64,000 nt of DNA from Mucilaginibacter mali (GTDB lineage: Bacteria > Bacteroidota > Bacteroidia > Sphingobacteriales > Sphingobacteriaceae): NCBI RefSeq assembly GCF_013283875.1, contig NZ_CP054139.1, positions 4,402,001 to 4,466,000 of the forward strand, read 5' to 3'. The notes beneath the pieces are model-generated. The model had not been told where the DNA came from, made no database searches, and saw only the letters and a program-made list of their open reading frames with translations. Below, piece after piece: positions 31,997 to 40,711 of this stretch (positions within the stretch are counted from its first letter, which is position 1; every line of letters begins with the position of its first letter). A program made the position numbers and the translations under genes.

Positions 31997-32713
31997 CTAC
32001 TCCCCAAATAACAACCGCCCCTTTTTACCCCGGTAACTAAACCAAACCGAATAGCTGATCGGTATCAGGAAATAGAAAAAGCCTGACAGGCCATTATAGC
32101 CTTGTGGCAACATCAGGGCAATCAATATAACTACAACACCAATCAGCGCGCTGATCAGGTTGATATAAGCGATGGTATTGGTCTCAAAAGCCTCTTTAGA
32201 GGTTAACTCCAAATGTTCGGATTGCTTGCGGGCATTTAAATACATCAGGAAGAACAACAGGTAAATAACGCTATAGCCAATACTGTAGATGATCATCAGC
32301 GTGCAGGTTTGGTCGGTACCTATCATTTTGATCTTTTCGCCGTTATGCGTATAGGTGCCGCCTGTAAACAGTAGTTGCGATAAAAACTTCATGGGATAAA
32401 CGTAAATCAACACCACAAAAAGCAGGATCCCGTTTAGCGTAACCGTAACCGGATCATTTAAACCATAACGGCGGAAGAAAACGTTCTGACTATTCCATAT
32501 CAGAAAAAGCATAGCAAAGCAGGCCGCAAAGCTGAGCCCGCCCTTTAGGGTTTCAAACAACTCGTTAAAAGTACGGGGCACCTCGATAGAAACGATGATG
32601 AGCGTAAGCGCGAAAGCGAAAACCGCGTCGCTAAAGGTTTCCAGCCTGTTGGGTTCGTGGCTGCGCCATTCAATGGGTTGCTTTTTGTGCGGGCCTGGCT
32701 TTTTACGTACCAT
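31997..32713 (-). CDS. TMEM175-family (DUF1211) membrane protein
   Basis: A 238-residue protein with six hydrophobic segments. The first bears the family signature RLETFSDAVFAFALTLIIV (the FSD motif); the family includes the TMEM175 potassium channels of bacteria and lysosomes. The N-terminus is basic (MVRKKPGPHKKQPIEWR). It heads a minus-strand group, followed downstream by no gene before the DedA gene, and is separated from the next upstream gene by 12 nt, so it is likely cotranscribed with the paralog pair below. Confidence 0.85.
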   Translation of the reverse strand: MVRKKPGPHKKQPIEWRSHEPNRLETFSDAVFAFALTLIIVSIEVPRTFNELFETLKGGLSFAACFAMLFLIWNSQNVFFRRYGLNDPVTVTLNGILLFVVLIYVYPMKFLSQLLFTGGTYTHNGEKIKMIGTDQTCTLMIIYSIGYSVIYLLFFLMYLNARKQSEHLELTSKEAFETNTIAYINLISALIGVVVILIALMLPQGYNGLSGFFYFLIPISYSVWFSYRGKKGRLLFGE

Positions 32714-32725
32714 ATAATCAAATAG

Positions 32726-33181
32726 TTAATTAGTTAAAACTACTAATTTTCCATGACGATAGGTATGTGGTTTTTGCCAGCCAGATGTTTTTTTTAAGAT
32801 GCGCCATTGCTGTACCGGTATAATGGCCGAATTTGAAAAGCCCATATCATCGGCAAATACATCCCAAAAGTATACCTTAAATGTTTTAGGATCTACACAA
32901 AACCGCCCGGTTGTACGGAACTGATCGAAGCTGCTGACGCCCATTGCTACAGAATAATATTTAAATGTACTATCCGGCTCACGCTCTATCATGAGCATTG
33001 GCTTCGAACGATGGTGGCTGCGCATAGAATCCTTTACTTCCCCAATAACGTTTACCTTGGCCAATACCACACTCTCCAGTTTTTCCTTTTGAGCTTTAGA
33101 TAACAGCGGCTGACCGTATGTAGTTATAGCAAAAAGACACGTAAACAGAAAAACCAAAAAGGCAACACGCTTTATATCCAT
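32726..33181 (-). CDS. Secreted protein of unknown function, paralog a
   Basis: A 151-residue exported protein (signal MDIKRVAFLVFLFTCLFAITTYGQ). It aligns with the adjacent gene at 33191-33637: shared features are DxFr/w, FxV/I(D/Q)PKTxKVY/F, a W-R pair (QQWRILKKTSGWQK / EQWRKYRSTPGYQK) and the tail HTYRHGKLVVLTN / HTYKNGKLVLMQ. The same tail ends the upstream phospholipase-C-like protein. No family recognised. Probably cotranscribed with its neighbours (9-12 nt gaps). Confidence 0.65.
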   Translation of the reverse strand: MDIKRVAFLVFLFTCLFAITTYGQPLLSKAQKEKLESVVLAKVNVIGEVKDSMRSHHRSKPMLMIEREPDSTFKYYSVAMGVSSFDQFRTTGRFCVDPKTFKVYFWDVFADDMGFSNSAIIPVQQWRILKKTSGWQKPHTYRHGKLVVLTN

Positions 33182-33190
33182 GGTTATTAC

Positions 33191-33637
33191 CTATTGCATC
33201 AGCACCAACTTCCCGTTTTTATAAGTATGCATTTTCTGGTACCCGGGTGTGGATCGGTATTTACGCCATTGCTCTAAAGTTATAATAGAGTTTTTAGGAT
33301 CCATACTATTGGCCATCATATCCCGGTAAAACACCTTATAGGTTTTAGGCTGAATAAGAAAGTGATGGCTTGGCCAAAATTTATCGCCGCTGCTTATGCC
33401 CACCTTTACCCAATAATAGGGCAGGTCTGTAGTAGGGCCCTTAAAAAAGTATACCAGGGGGTGCAGTTCCTTGTTATCCTTCAGGTATTTTTTCACTTCG
33501 GGTAAAGCGCTTACTATACCCCTTATCTTGTCTTCGCTATCCTGTTGACCGCCCACGCGGGGCGAATTACCCTTTGTAATGATAGCCGACAATATCAAAA
33601 TAAAGATTACAGCAAAATGGGCGTATTTCCTGATCAT
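33191..33637 (-). CDS. Secreted protein of unknown function, paralog b
   Basis: A 148-residue exported or membrane-anchored protein (MIRKYAHFAVIFILILSAIIT). Clear tandem paralog of the gene at 32726-33181 (see motifs there). It begins 8 nt after the stop of the phospholipase-C-like gene at 33646, which indicates one transcript running 34608 to 31997. Function unknown. Confidence 0.65.
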   Translation of the reverse strand: MIRKYAHFAVIFILILSAIITKGNSPRVGGQQDSEDKIRGIVSALPEVKKYLKDNKELHPLVYFFKGPTTDLPYYWVKVGISSGDKFWPSHHFLIQPKTYKVFYRDMMANSMDPKNSIITLEQWRKYRSTPGYQKMHTYKNGKLVLMQ

Positions 33638-33645
33638 AATTAGCG

Positions 33646-34608
33646 TTAATGGTTAGTCAAAACTAATAATTTCCCGCTTTTATATAAAGCCATTTCCTGC
33701 ATCAACTGCTGTTTTTGTTCGGTGGTGAGCGGTTTATCTATCAATTTATTCAGATCAGGCTGACCGGCATCCACCCAGGCCGAATACCAAAAACTACCTG
33801 TCGATAATATCGCGGCCTGTATACGGCGGCGCACCATACCGTTCAGCATTTTGTGATAGGCAGCACTATACGCTTCCGAATAATCTTTAACCTTACGCTT
33901 GCCGCGCATGGTCATTTCATATTTTTTATCGGGCGGGAAGGCCGCGTTTAGTTTTCGCTCCAGTATAAGCACAGAATCGGTACAGCGGAATGATTCGCGG
34001 CAAATTTTAAAAGCTTCGGTCAGCGGGTTATCGATATACTTAGCCGGGCCCGCATACAGGTTATATTTATCGCTGAATAATTCGGGCAGGCGGCTTTCCC
34101 AAAGGGCATGCAGGCCGGTTTGATTGGTCAGTTGCCCATCGTAGTTAACAGTGAGATGCAGAGGCACATGCGCGTCGGCAATATAGTGGCCGATGTTAGC
34201 CGATGTCTTCAGGATGGCCGATGTATCGTGCGCTTTAAATGCTTTTACCAGCCAGTAATAATGATATTGAATAACCCATGGGACCGTGCCATATTTATCA
34301 AGGGTATCAACCGAGTACTTCTTCACCGCATCGTACCAGTTTTGCGGCAGGCGGGTAAATGGCTGCTTGCCGTAATGATCGGCATCAAGGAAATGGCGGG
34401 GCGCCTCCAGCGAATCTACATACCGGCGTTTATCGGGATCTACTGCGTGCTCGGTCAGGTAATCGATATTACTTTGATAAAAGCCCGTCATGCCTTTTGG
34501 TAACGTAAAAACAGCCAGCCTGTTAATACGGTGATGCGCGAAAAAGCCCCAGGATGAGCAGACCAGCAGCAGCGCTATGCAAATAAAAGTGATAAAAAAT
34601 CTATTCAT
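33646..34608 (-). CDS. Zinc-dependent phospholipase C / S1-P1 nuclease-like secreted protein
   Basis: A 320-residue exported protein. Immediately after the signal the mature chain starts at the Trp in SSWGFFAHHRINRLAVF, the pattern of the family in which the N-terminal Trp and His bind zinc. Further zinc ligands are suggested by PRHFLDADHY (Asp, His), IQYHYYWLV and NIGHYIADAHVPLHLTVNYDGQ (the HxxxDxHxPLH core). The TGLHALWES segment adds more. It may hydrolyse phospholipids or nucleic acids. Its C-terminus YKSGKLLVLTNH resembles the ends of the two small paralogs downstream, an oddity for the family. Confidence 0.85.
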   Translation of the reverse strand: MNRFFITFICIALLLVCSSWGFFAHHRINRLAVFTLPKGMTGFYQSNIDYLTEHAVDPDKRRYVDSLEAPRHFLDADHYGKQPFTRLPQNWYDAVKKYSVDTLDKYGTVPWVIQYHYYWLVKAFKAHDTSAILKTSANIGHYIADAHVPLHLTVNYDGQLTNQTGLHALWESRLPELFSDKYNLYAGPAKYIDNPLTEAFKICRESFRCTDSVLILERKLNAAFPPDKKYEMTMRGKRKVKDYSEAYSAAYHKMLNGMVRRRIQAAILSTGSFWYSAWVDAGQPDLNKLIDKPLTTEQKQQLMQEMALYKSGKLLVLTNH

Positions 34609-34785
34609 TTATAATAACCGAAAGTAGTTGTTTTTTAGTCATTTATAAAGTTAAAGGCTCAACTACAGGCCATGGCTCTTGCAGAAAAAAGCCCAATGAC
34701 ACAAACTAAAGGTTAAAAAATATCGTTAAGGTAAAAATTCATTTGCAAAACCATAGCAAACTATTGTTTAACTTAAATATCTTCT

Positions 34786-35490
34786 ATGAAACAATTCTTC
34801 AATTCACTCACAAGCAAAACGTCTAAATTTTTATTGTTGGGTATAGCCGGCGCTATGCTTACAACATCGTGCAAAAAACATGACGATTACGATTTCGGTG
34901 CAACAGTTTCAGCAAATGTCAGGCTGGTAAACACCAGTACCGATGCCGGCCCGGCCAAATTATATATGAGCGATGTATTGCGCACCACAAGCGCTGTTAG
35001 TTTTGGTAATGCATCAGGCTATAACTTAACTTATACAGGGCAGGTTGATGTTGCCGTACAATCGGCAAGCGGAACTACTTTAGCAACAACTAATACCGGT
35101 ATTGATGCCTCGGGTAATTACACGTTTTTCCTGGCGGGTACATCCGGTAATTATAGTGTGCTTACATCGCACGATGATACCACCGCTCCGTCATCCGGCA
35201 AGGCAAAGGTACGTTTTGTACAGGGTGCATCGGGCCTGGCATCGGCAAGTTTACTGGCAAACGGCGCTGCCATATTTACCGCCCAGGGCTTTAAAGCCGT
35301 TAGTGATTATATGGAAGTGAACGCGGGTACAGTTGTTTTTGCTACTACCAATGCCGGTAACGGCACGGTGCTGGCCTCAAGCGCTTCTACCACGTTGCAG
35401 GCAGGTAAAACTTATATTGTTTACACCAGTGGGGTTAGCGGCGCCGACGGCACAAACGCGCTCAGTGTAAAAGTGCTTGCCAATAATTAA
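34786..35490 (+). CDS. DUF4397 lipoprotein 3
   Basis: A 234-residue lipoprotein (signal ...LLGIAGAMLTTSC, then KKHDD). DUF4397 blocks: VRLVNTSTDAGPAKLYMSDV and KVRFVQGASGLASASLLANGAAIFTAQGFKAVSDYMEV, closely paralleling the pair at 29745-31156 but separated from it by about 3.6 kb. It is rich in Ala, Ser and Thr. Alone in its transcription unit. Function unknown. Confidence 0.82.
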   Translation: MKQFFNSLTSKTSKFLLLGIAGAMLTTSCKKHDDYDFGATVSANVRLVNTSTDAGPAKLYMSDVLRTTSAVSFGNASGYNLTYTGQVDVAVQSASGTTLATTNTGIDASGNYTFFLAGTSGNYSVLTSHDDTTAPSSGKAKVRFVQGASGLASASLLANGAAIFTAQGFKAVSDYMEVNAGTVVFATTNAGNGTVLASSASTTLQAGKTYIVYTSGVSGADGTNALSVKVLANN

Positions 35491-35543
35491 AGCATAGGCT
35501 GCTATAACACAGATTATTGCTTTACATTTTTTTTAATTTTGAA

Positions 35544-35574
35544 TTTGTTATTTAAATAAATCGCCTTATATTTG
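35544..35574 (+). promoter_or_regulatory. Promoter of rpsT
   Basis: TTTG at 35544-35547 and TATATTTG at 35567-35574, spaced 19 nt, fit the Bacteroidota -33/-7 consensus (TTTG ... TAnnTTTG). Transcription would begin near 35580, leaving a leader of about 30 nt before the rpsT start. Confidence 0.75.
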
Positions 35575-35609
35575 CAGTCCGAAAAATTAAGAAAGAATAT
35601 TAGCTAACA

Positions 35610-35864
35610 ATGGCAAATCATAAATCATCATTAAAAAGGATCAGAGCAAACGCTGCGAAGCGCTTACGCAACAGGTACCAGGCTAAAACCACCAGGAACG
35701 CGATCAAAAAATTAAGGGGTACTACTGACAAAGCAACTGCTGCGCCTCTTTTATCGAAAGTGATCTCGATGCTTGACCGTTTAGCTAAAAAGAACGTTAT
35801 TCACAAGAACAAAGCTTCGAATAACAAATCAAAACTGACTAAATTTGTAAATAACCTTAAATAA
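35610..35864 (+). CDS. rpsT: 30S ribosomal protein S20
   Basis: An 84-residue very basic protein, [21 protein letters not shown]..., with the helical Lys/Arg-rich pattern and the Asn-Lys-rich tail of S20 ([19 protein letters not shown]). It binds 16S rRNA in the 30S body. It has its own consensus promoter and a strong terminator, so it is monocistronic. Confidence 0.97.
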   Translation: MANHKSSLKRIRANAAKRLRNRYQAKTTRNAIKKLRGTTDKATAAPLLSKVISMLDRLAKKNVIHKNKASNNKSKLTKFVNNLK

Positions 35865-35888
35865 GGTTTAGTTTACTGCAATCATATT

Positions 35889-35920
35889 AAAAGGGATGGT
35901 GCGTTTGCGCTATCCCTTTT
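35889..35920 (+). terminator. Rho-independent terminator of rpsT
   Basis: Stem AAAAGGGATGGTGC/GCGCTATCCCTTTT with a GTTT loop (two G-U wobbles) and a T-run. It begins 25 nt after the rpsT stop. Confidence 0.85.
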
Positions 35921-35936
35921 TTGTTGGCGATTTTTC

Positions 35937-36043
35937 AACCACAGAGAACACGGAGGTTTCACAGAGGACACAGAGTTCTTATGCGATATCTTCAATACTA
36001 CCTCTGTGTTCTCTGTGTTTCTTTCTCTGTGACCTCTGTGGTT
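35937..36043. repeat. Intergenic inverted repeat, family A copy 2
   Basis: Ends AACCACAGAG (35937-35946) and CTCTGTGGTT (36034-36043) are inverted repeats; the interior alternates CACAGAG/CTCTGTG units. In this copy both arms carry CAGAG where copies 1, 3 and 4 have CAAAG. Confidence 0.8.
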
Positions 36044-36094
36044 AAATCTTCACTCCCGCTTTTTGTTTCCCGCGAAAATTAATACTTTAACCCT

Positions 36095-36793
36095 ATGGAA
36101 GCATACGAGAACAAGATCAGTATTAAAGCCTGGGCCGAGGAAGACCGCCCGCGCGAAAAGCTGAACGCCCAGGGCCGCCGCGCTTTGAGCGATGCCGAAC
36201 TGATAGCCATACTGATCGGCTCGGGCAGCCGTAACGAAACGGCGGTTGAACTAAGCAAGCGTATACTTCACCATTACGATAACGACCTGAATAAACTGGG
36301 CAAGGCCGGTATTGCCGAACTATCTAAATTTAAAGGCATTGGCGAGGCTAAGGCCATCTCCATCATCGCCGCGCTTGAACTGGGCCGCCGCCGGGGCGAG
36401 ACCGAGACCAAAACACCCGATACCATTACCGGCAGTAAAAGTGCTTACCACGTGCTACGTCGCCATTTGGTCGATTTGTCGCACGAGGAATTCTGGATGC
36501 TGCTACTTAGTCGCTCCAACAAGGTAATCGCTAAGGAACTCATCAGCAAGGGCGGCCTCTCAGGCACTATTGCCGACCCGAAGATCATTTTCCATATCGC
36601 CCTGCAGCACCAGGCATCCAGCGTGATACTGGCGCATAACCATCCATCAAACAACCGCAAGCCCAGCCAGGAAGACATCAGCCTTACCCGCAAACTGCAC
36701 CAGGCCGGCCAGATACTGGATATTAATGTGGTGGATCATTTGATCATTACCGATGATGGGTATTATAGCTTTGCGGATGAGGGGACACTTTAA
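36095..36793 (+). CDS. radC: DNA repair protein RadC (JAB/MPN+ domain)
   Basis: A 232-residue protein with an N-terminal helix-hairpin-helix-like part (LSDAELIAILIGSGS, ELSKFKGIGEAKAISIIAA) and a C-terminal MPN+ domain. The JAMM metal motif is seen in LAHNHPSNNRKPSQED (HxH...D) with an upstream Glu. RadC's role in repair is disputed and the domain can act as a metal-dependent protease. Usual length. The Mrr-like endonuclease gene follows 80 nt later. Confidence 0.95.
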   Translation: MEAYENKISIKAWAEEDRPREKLNAQGRRALSDAELIAILIGSGSRNETAVELSKRILHHYDNDLNKLGKAGIAELSKFKGIGEAKAISIIAALELGRRRGETETKTPDTITGSKSAYHVLRRHLVDLSHEEFWMLLLSRSNKVIAKELISKGGLSGTIADPKIIFHIALQHQASSVILAHNHPSNNRKPSQEDISLTRKLHQAGQILDINVVDHLIITDDGYYSFADEGTL

Positions 36794-36873
36794 TGAATGT
36801 GCAAATGCGGGAATTTGCAGATATGCAAATGAGATAGTTTAATGAACTAAATTAGTCGCCTAATAGAATTTAT

Positions 36874-37719
36874 ATGAAAGGACCTGAATTTTTAAAATAT
36901 ATCAACCCGGTATTAACTATACTTCAATCAAATGGTGGCGCAGGTGATTCATCAGATGTTATTGAGCAAGTAATAGATAAACTCCAGATTACTGAAGCAG
37001 AGATGGAGGAAACCACATCCAACGGACAATCACGGGTAAGAAACCAAATTCAATGGGCTAGATTTTATTTATTCAAAGCTGGTCTGATAGACAACGCTCA
37101 ACGAGGATTATGGCGACTTACAAACAAAGGGTTGGATAAGAAACTTAACAATGACGATGTTTATAAACTTTTTAAAGGTGTTCAAGATAGCGTAAAAAAA
37201 GCGTCCCCGGCAAAGCCACAAAAAGAGGAACCAAAGTTCGAGAATATTTCAACCGAAGATGAAGAGCACTCTTCAAGCTTAATCGCAATAATTCAAAACC
37301 TATCTTCCTCAGGCTTTGAAAAACTCTGTAAACGATTGTTAACGGAGATTGGCATAAACGAAATCACGATAACTGGTGGCTCGGGTGATCAGGGAATAGA
37401 TGGGAAAGGTATCGTCAAACTAAATGATGTCGTAAGTTTAAATATCGTTTTCCAATGCAAACGTTATAAAGAAACGGTTTCGCCACATCATGTTCGTGAT
37501 TTTAGGGGAGCAATGCAAGGACGAGGTGAAAAAGGGCTAATCACAACTACCGGTAGATTTACTAAAGAAGCGAGAAATGAGGCCAACAGAGATGGGGTTA
37601 CCCCCATTGAGCTAATTGATGGGGATAGATTAGTCGACCTATTCGAAAAATATCGCTTGGGTCTTAAACCGGTGACTGTGTTTGAGATTGATCAAGAGTT
37701 CTTCAAGAGTTTTAATTAA
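36874..37719 (+). CDS. mrr: Mrr-like restriction endonuclease
   Basis: A 281-residue protein with an N-terminal winged-helix Mrr_N-type domain (about 1-110: NQIQWARFYLFKAGLID, GLWRLTNKGLD) and a C-terminal PD-(D/E)XK nuclease domain. The catalytic core reads GGSGDQGIDGKGI followed by VFQCKRYK (Asp ... QxK), and DVPIELIDGDRLVDL-like TPIELIDGDRLVDLFEKY is the family's end. Mrr cleaves methylated foreign DNA. The codon use is visibly more AT-rich than radC and pheT on either side, consistent with transfer. No methyltransferase is next to it, as expected for a type IV enzyme. Confidence 0.88.
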   Translation: MKGPEFLKYINPVLTILQSNGGAGDSSDVIEQVIDKLQITEAEMEETTSNGQSRVRNQIQWARFYLFKAGLIDNAQRGLWRLTNKGLDKKLNNDDVYKLFKGVQDSVKKASPAKPQKEEPKFENISTEDEEHSSSLIAIIQNLSSSGFEKLCKRLLTEIGINEITITGGSGDQGIDGKGIVKLNDVVSLNIVFQCKRYKETVSPHHVRDFRGAMQGRGEKGLITTTGRFTKEARNEANRDGVTPIELIDGDRLVDLFEKYRLGLKPVTVFEIDQEFFKSFN

Positions 37720-37820
37720 CAATCCCTTTACTCTCGGCTGTGACGAGCGCAACCGCGCAACCTTACTTTATATCTTTCGGACTTTCCGTCTTACCGACTT
37801 CCGGACTTTCTCAAAAATCC

Positions 37821-37828
37821 TATCTTTG
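37821..37828 (+). promoter_or_regulatory. Possible -7 box of pheT
   Basis: TATCTTTG fits TAnnTTTG and ends only 7 nt before the pheT start, so transcription would start almost at the ATG. The preceding 60 bp repeat short CGGACTTTC-like units and offer no clear -33 box. Confidence 0.4.
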
Positions 37829-37835
37829 CAGTTAA

Positions 37836-40238
37836 ATGAAAATATCATATAACTGGCTTAAAGAATTTATTGCTACCGATAAAACCCCGGCCGAAATATC
37901 TACTATACTTACCGGCACCGGTTTAGAGGTGGAAAGCCTTGAAAAAGTGCAGGCTATTCCCGGCGGATTGGAAGGCCTGGTGATAGGCTATGTAAAGGAA
38001 TGTACCGATCATCCCAACTCCGACCACCTGCACCTGACCAAGGTTGATGTGGGCGGCGCGGAAGACCTTTCTATCGTTTGCGGCGCGCATAACGTCGCGG
38101 CAGGGCAAAAGGTAGTGGTGGCTACCGTTGGCACTACCGTGCACCCTACCGCCGGCGAACCTTTTAAAATCAATAAGTCGAAGATACGCGGTGAGGTGTC
38201 CGAAGGGATGATCTGTGCCGAAGATGAGATAGGTCTGGGCACCGACCATGACGGCATTATGGTACTGGATGCGGATGCTGTAGTTGGCACCCCCGCTAAA
38301 GACTATTTTAAACTAAACGACGACTACATGTACGAGATAGGCCTTACGCCTAACCGTGCCGACGCGGCATCGCACCTGGGTACAGCCCGCGATGTAGCGG
38401 CCTTTTTAAAGATAGCTGTTACCCGACCGGATGTTTCGGCATTTAAGGTTGATAACCACGATCTGAACATTGCCGTTGAGGTACAAAATACCGCATCGGC
38501 GCCAAGATATTCGGGATTGACCATGACCGGCCTTGAAGTGAAGGAATCACCTCAATGGTTAAAAGAGCGCCTGGCCGTTATCGGTGTGCGCAGCATTAAC
38601 AACGTGGTAGATGTAACCAACTATGTACTGCACGAGTTGGGCCAGCCCCTGCACGCTTTTGATGCCGATGCCATTGCCGGTGACAAAGTGATCGTAAAGA
38701 ACTGCCCCGAAGGCACACCTTTCACTACGCTTGATGAGGTGGAACGCAAACTGCATGCCGACGACCTGATGATCAGCAATGCCGATGAACCAATGTGCAT
38801 AGCGGGTGTTTTCGGCGGCACCAAATCGGGCGTTAAGGCATCAACCACCAGCATATTTTTAGAGAGCGCCTACTTCAATTCGGTAGCGGTGCGCAAAACT
38901 TCAAAAAGGTTCGGATTAAAAACAGATGCCTCTTTCCGTTTTGAGCGTGGCACCGACCCTGACATGACCGTGTTCGCCTTAAAACGTGCTGCCCTGTTAA
39001 TTCAGCAGGTGGCAGGCGGCAAGGTATCGTCGGAGATATTCGACAACTACCCAGCACCCGTTGCTCCGTTCGAGGTGGAAGTATCGTATAAAAATATCCA
39101 CCGCCTGATCGGTAAAGAGATCACGCACGATGAGATCCGCGGCATCATCACCGCTTTGGATATCCGGATAGTTAACGAGACCGAAGAAGGCCTGTCGCTT
39201 AAAGTACCTCCATACCGCGTGGATGTTACCCGCGATGTGGATGTGATTGAAGAGATACTGCGCATCTATGGTTATAACAATATCGAGATCCCTACACAGA
39301 TCCGCGCATCGCTGAACAATGCCTCGCGCCCTGAAAAGGATACCGTGCAAAATGCCATATCCGAATGGTTAACGGCCAATGGTTTTAACGAGATCATGTC
39401 TAACTCGCTCACCAAGTCATCTTATTACGATAACCTGGATAACCTGGTGAAGATACTGAACCCGCTAAGCAGCGACCTTGATGTGATGCGCGGTACTATG
39501 CTGTACTCGGGCCTGGAAGCGGTGGCTTATAACGCCAACCGCCGTAACGGCAACCTGAAACTGTACGAGTTCGGTAAGACCTACCACGTAGCCGAGGACA
39601 AATACAAAGAAGACCAGCACTTCGCCATCTTCATGACCGGCAACAACCAGGCCGAGCAATGGAATCAGCAGGTGAAACCGGTATCGTTCTACAACCTTAA
39701 AGCTGTAGTTGATGGTTTGCTGGAACGTATGAACATAAAAGACTTTGTTACCGAAGAACCGACCTGTAGCAAACTGGCTTACGGCTTGCAATATACCCGC
39801 GGCAACAAGCGCCTGGTAAAATTTGGCGCGGTAAATGGCGCATCGCTAAAAAAGGCTGACGTTGACCAGTCGGTTTTCCATGCCGATTTTAATTTCGACT
39901 ACATCCTGCAACTGGTGAAAAAGAATGTGATCACCAACCAGGATATCCCGAAATTCCCATCGGTGCGCCGCGACCTGTCGATGCTGGTAGATAAGGCCAT
40001 CACCTTTAACCAACTGAAACAAATAGCCCAAAAAACCGAGCGCAAGCTGATAAAAGAGGTGAACGTTTTCGACGTATACGAAGGCGATAAATTACCGGCC
40101 GGCAAAAAATCGTACGCATTGAGTTTCATCATCCAGGACGACGAGAAAACCCTGACCGATAAAGCCATCGAAAGCTTAATGCAAAAATTAATTTATAATC
40201 TCAGTAACCAGGCAAATGCCGAGATCAGAAATAAATAA
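37836..40238 (+). CDS. pheT: Phenylalanine--tRNA ligase subunit beta
   Basis: An 800-residue bacterial-type PheT, MKISYNWLKEFI..., with the N-terminal tRNA-binding EMAP-like domain (about 40-150), the B3/B4 editing region, the B5 domain (SYKNIHRLIGKEI), the catalytic-like core and the C-terminal FDX-ACB anticodon domain (FPSVRRDLSMLVDKAITF... NQANAEIRNK). It forms an alpha2-beta2 enzyme with PheS, which is not in the window. Two AT-rich accessory genes separate it from the coiled-coil gene and zapA that often follow it directly. Confidence 0.98.
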   Translation: MKISYNWLKEFIATDKTPAEISTILTGTGLEVESLEKVQAIPGGLEGLVIGYVKECTDHPNSDHLHLTKVDVGGAEDLSIVCGAHNVAAGQKVVVATVGTTVHPTAGEPFKINKSKIRGEVSEGMICAEDEIGLGTDHDGIMVLDADAVVGTPAKDYFKLNDDYMYEIGLTPNRADAASHLGTARDVAAFLKIAVTRPDVSAFKVDNHDLNIAVEVQNTASAPRYSGLTMTGLEVKESPQWLKERLAVIGVRSINNVVDVTNYVLHELGQPLHAFDADAIAGDKVIVKNCPEGTPFTTLDEVERKLHADDLMISNADEPMCIAGVFGGTKSGVKASTTSIFLESAYFNSVAVRKTSKRFGLKTDASFRFERGTDPDMTVFALKRAALLIQQVAGGKVSSEIFDNYPAPVAPFEVEVSYKNIHRLIGKEITHDEIRGIITALDIRIVNETEEGLSLKVPPYRVDVTRDVDVIEEILRIYGYNNIEIPTQIRASLNNASRPEKDTVQNAISEWLTANGFNEIMSNSLTKSSYYDNLDNLVKILNPLSSDLDVMRGTMLYSGLEAVAYNANRRNGNLKLYEFGKTYHVAEDKYKEDQHFAIFMTGNNQAEQWNQQVKPVSFYNLKAVVDGLLERMNIKDFVTEEPTCSKLAYGLQYTRGNKRLVKFGAVNGASLKKADVDQSVFHADFNFDYILQLVKKNVITNQDIPKFPSVRRDLSMLVDKAITFNQLKQIAQKTERKLIKEVNVFDVYEGDKLPAGKKSYALSFIIQDDEKTLTDKAIESLMQKLIYNLSNQANAEIRNK

Positions 40239-40270
40239 CTAACTTTATATTAAAAACAGATCAAATTGGT

Positions 40271-40711
40271 ATGCTCACGTTTAAAGAATTTTTAGAAAAG
40301 AAAAGCCATGATGAAAATCGTACCGATTGGACTTTGCGTAAGCAAAAATGGGTAAGTTCTGTTGATAGGTTATTTAACGATGTAAGCGACTGGCTTTCTC
40401 CATTTTTAAAAGAATCTTTACTGAAGATAGATCGTAAAAATATACATGTTTACGAATCATATATTGGTTCATATGATGTTCCACAATTAGATATTGTTAT
40501 CGGGAACGATCTTATCTCTCTTGTACCTAAAGGAACACTAATTTTAGGCGCTCATGGCCGGGTAGATATACAGGGTCCAAAAGGAGATGCGATAATTTTG
40601 GAAAAAGACTGGAATGTTTGGGAAATCGCGAATAAAACTGACAAAACAAAATTTTACAGTTTTAATAAACTGGCATTTGAAGCTTTAGTACAGCATTTGA
40701 TCAATGGCTAA
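40271..40711 (+). CDS. Unknown partner gene of a HEPN-like protein
   Basis: A 146-residue cytoplasmic protein: an N-terminal amphipathic helical part (KQKWVSSVDRLFNDVSDWLSPFL) and a beta-rich centre (YDVPQLDIVIGNDLISLVPKGTLILGAHGRVDIQGPKG). I do not recognise a family. It overlaps the following gene by 8 nt, and both are more AT-rich than pheT and zapA, which flank them. The layout, small first gene overlapping a putative HEPN ribonuclease, is like a toxin-antitoxin or defence pair, which is inference. Confidence 0.6.
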   Translation: MLTFKEFLEKKSHDENRTDWTLRKQKWVSSVDRLFNDVSDWLSPFLKESLLKIDRKNIHVYESYIGSYDVPQLDIVIGNDLISLVPKGTLILGAHGRVDIQGPKGDAIILEKDWNVWEIANKTDKTKFYSFNKLAFEALVQHLING

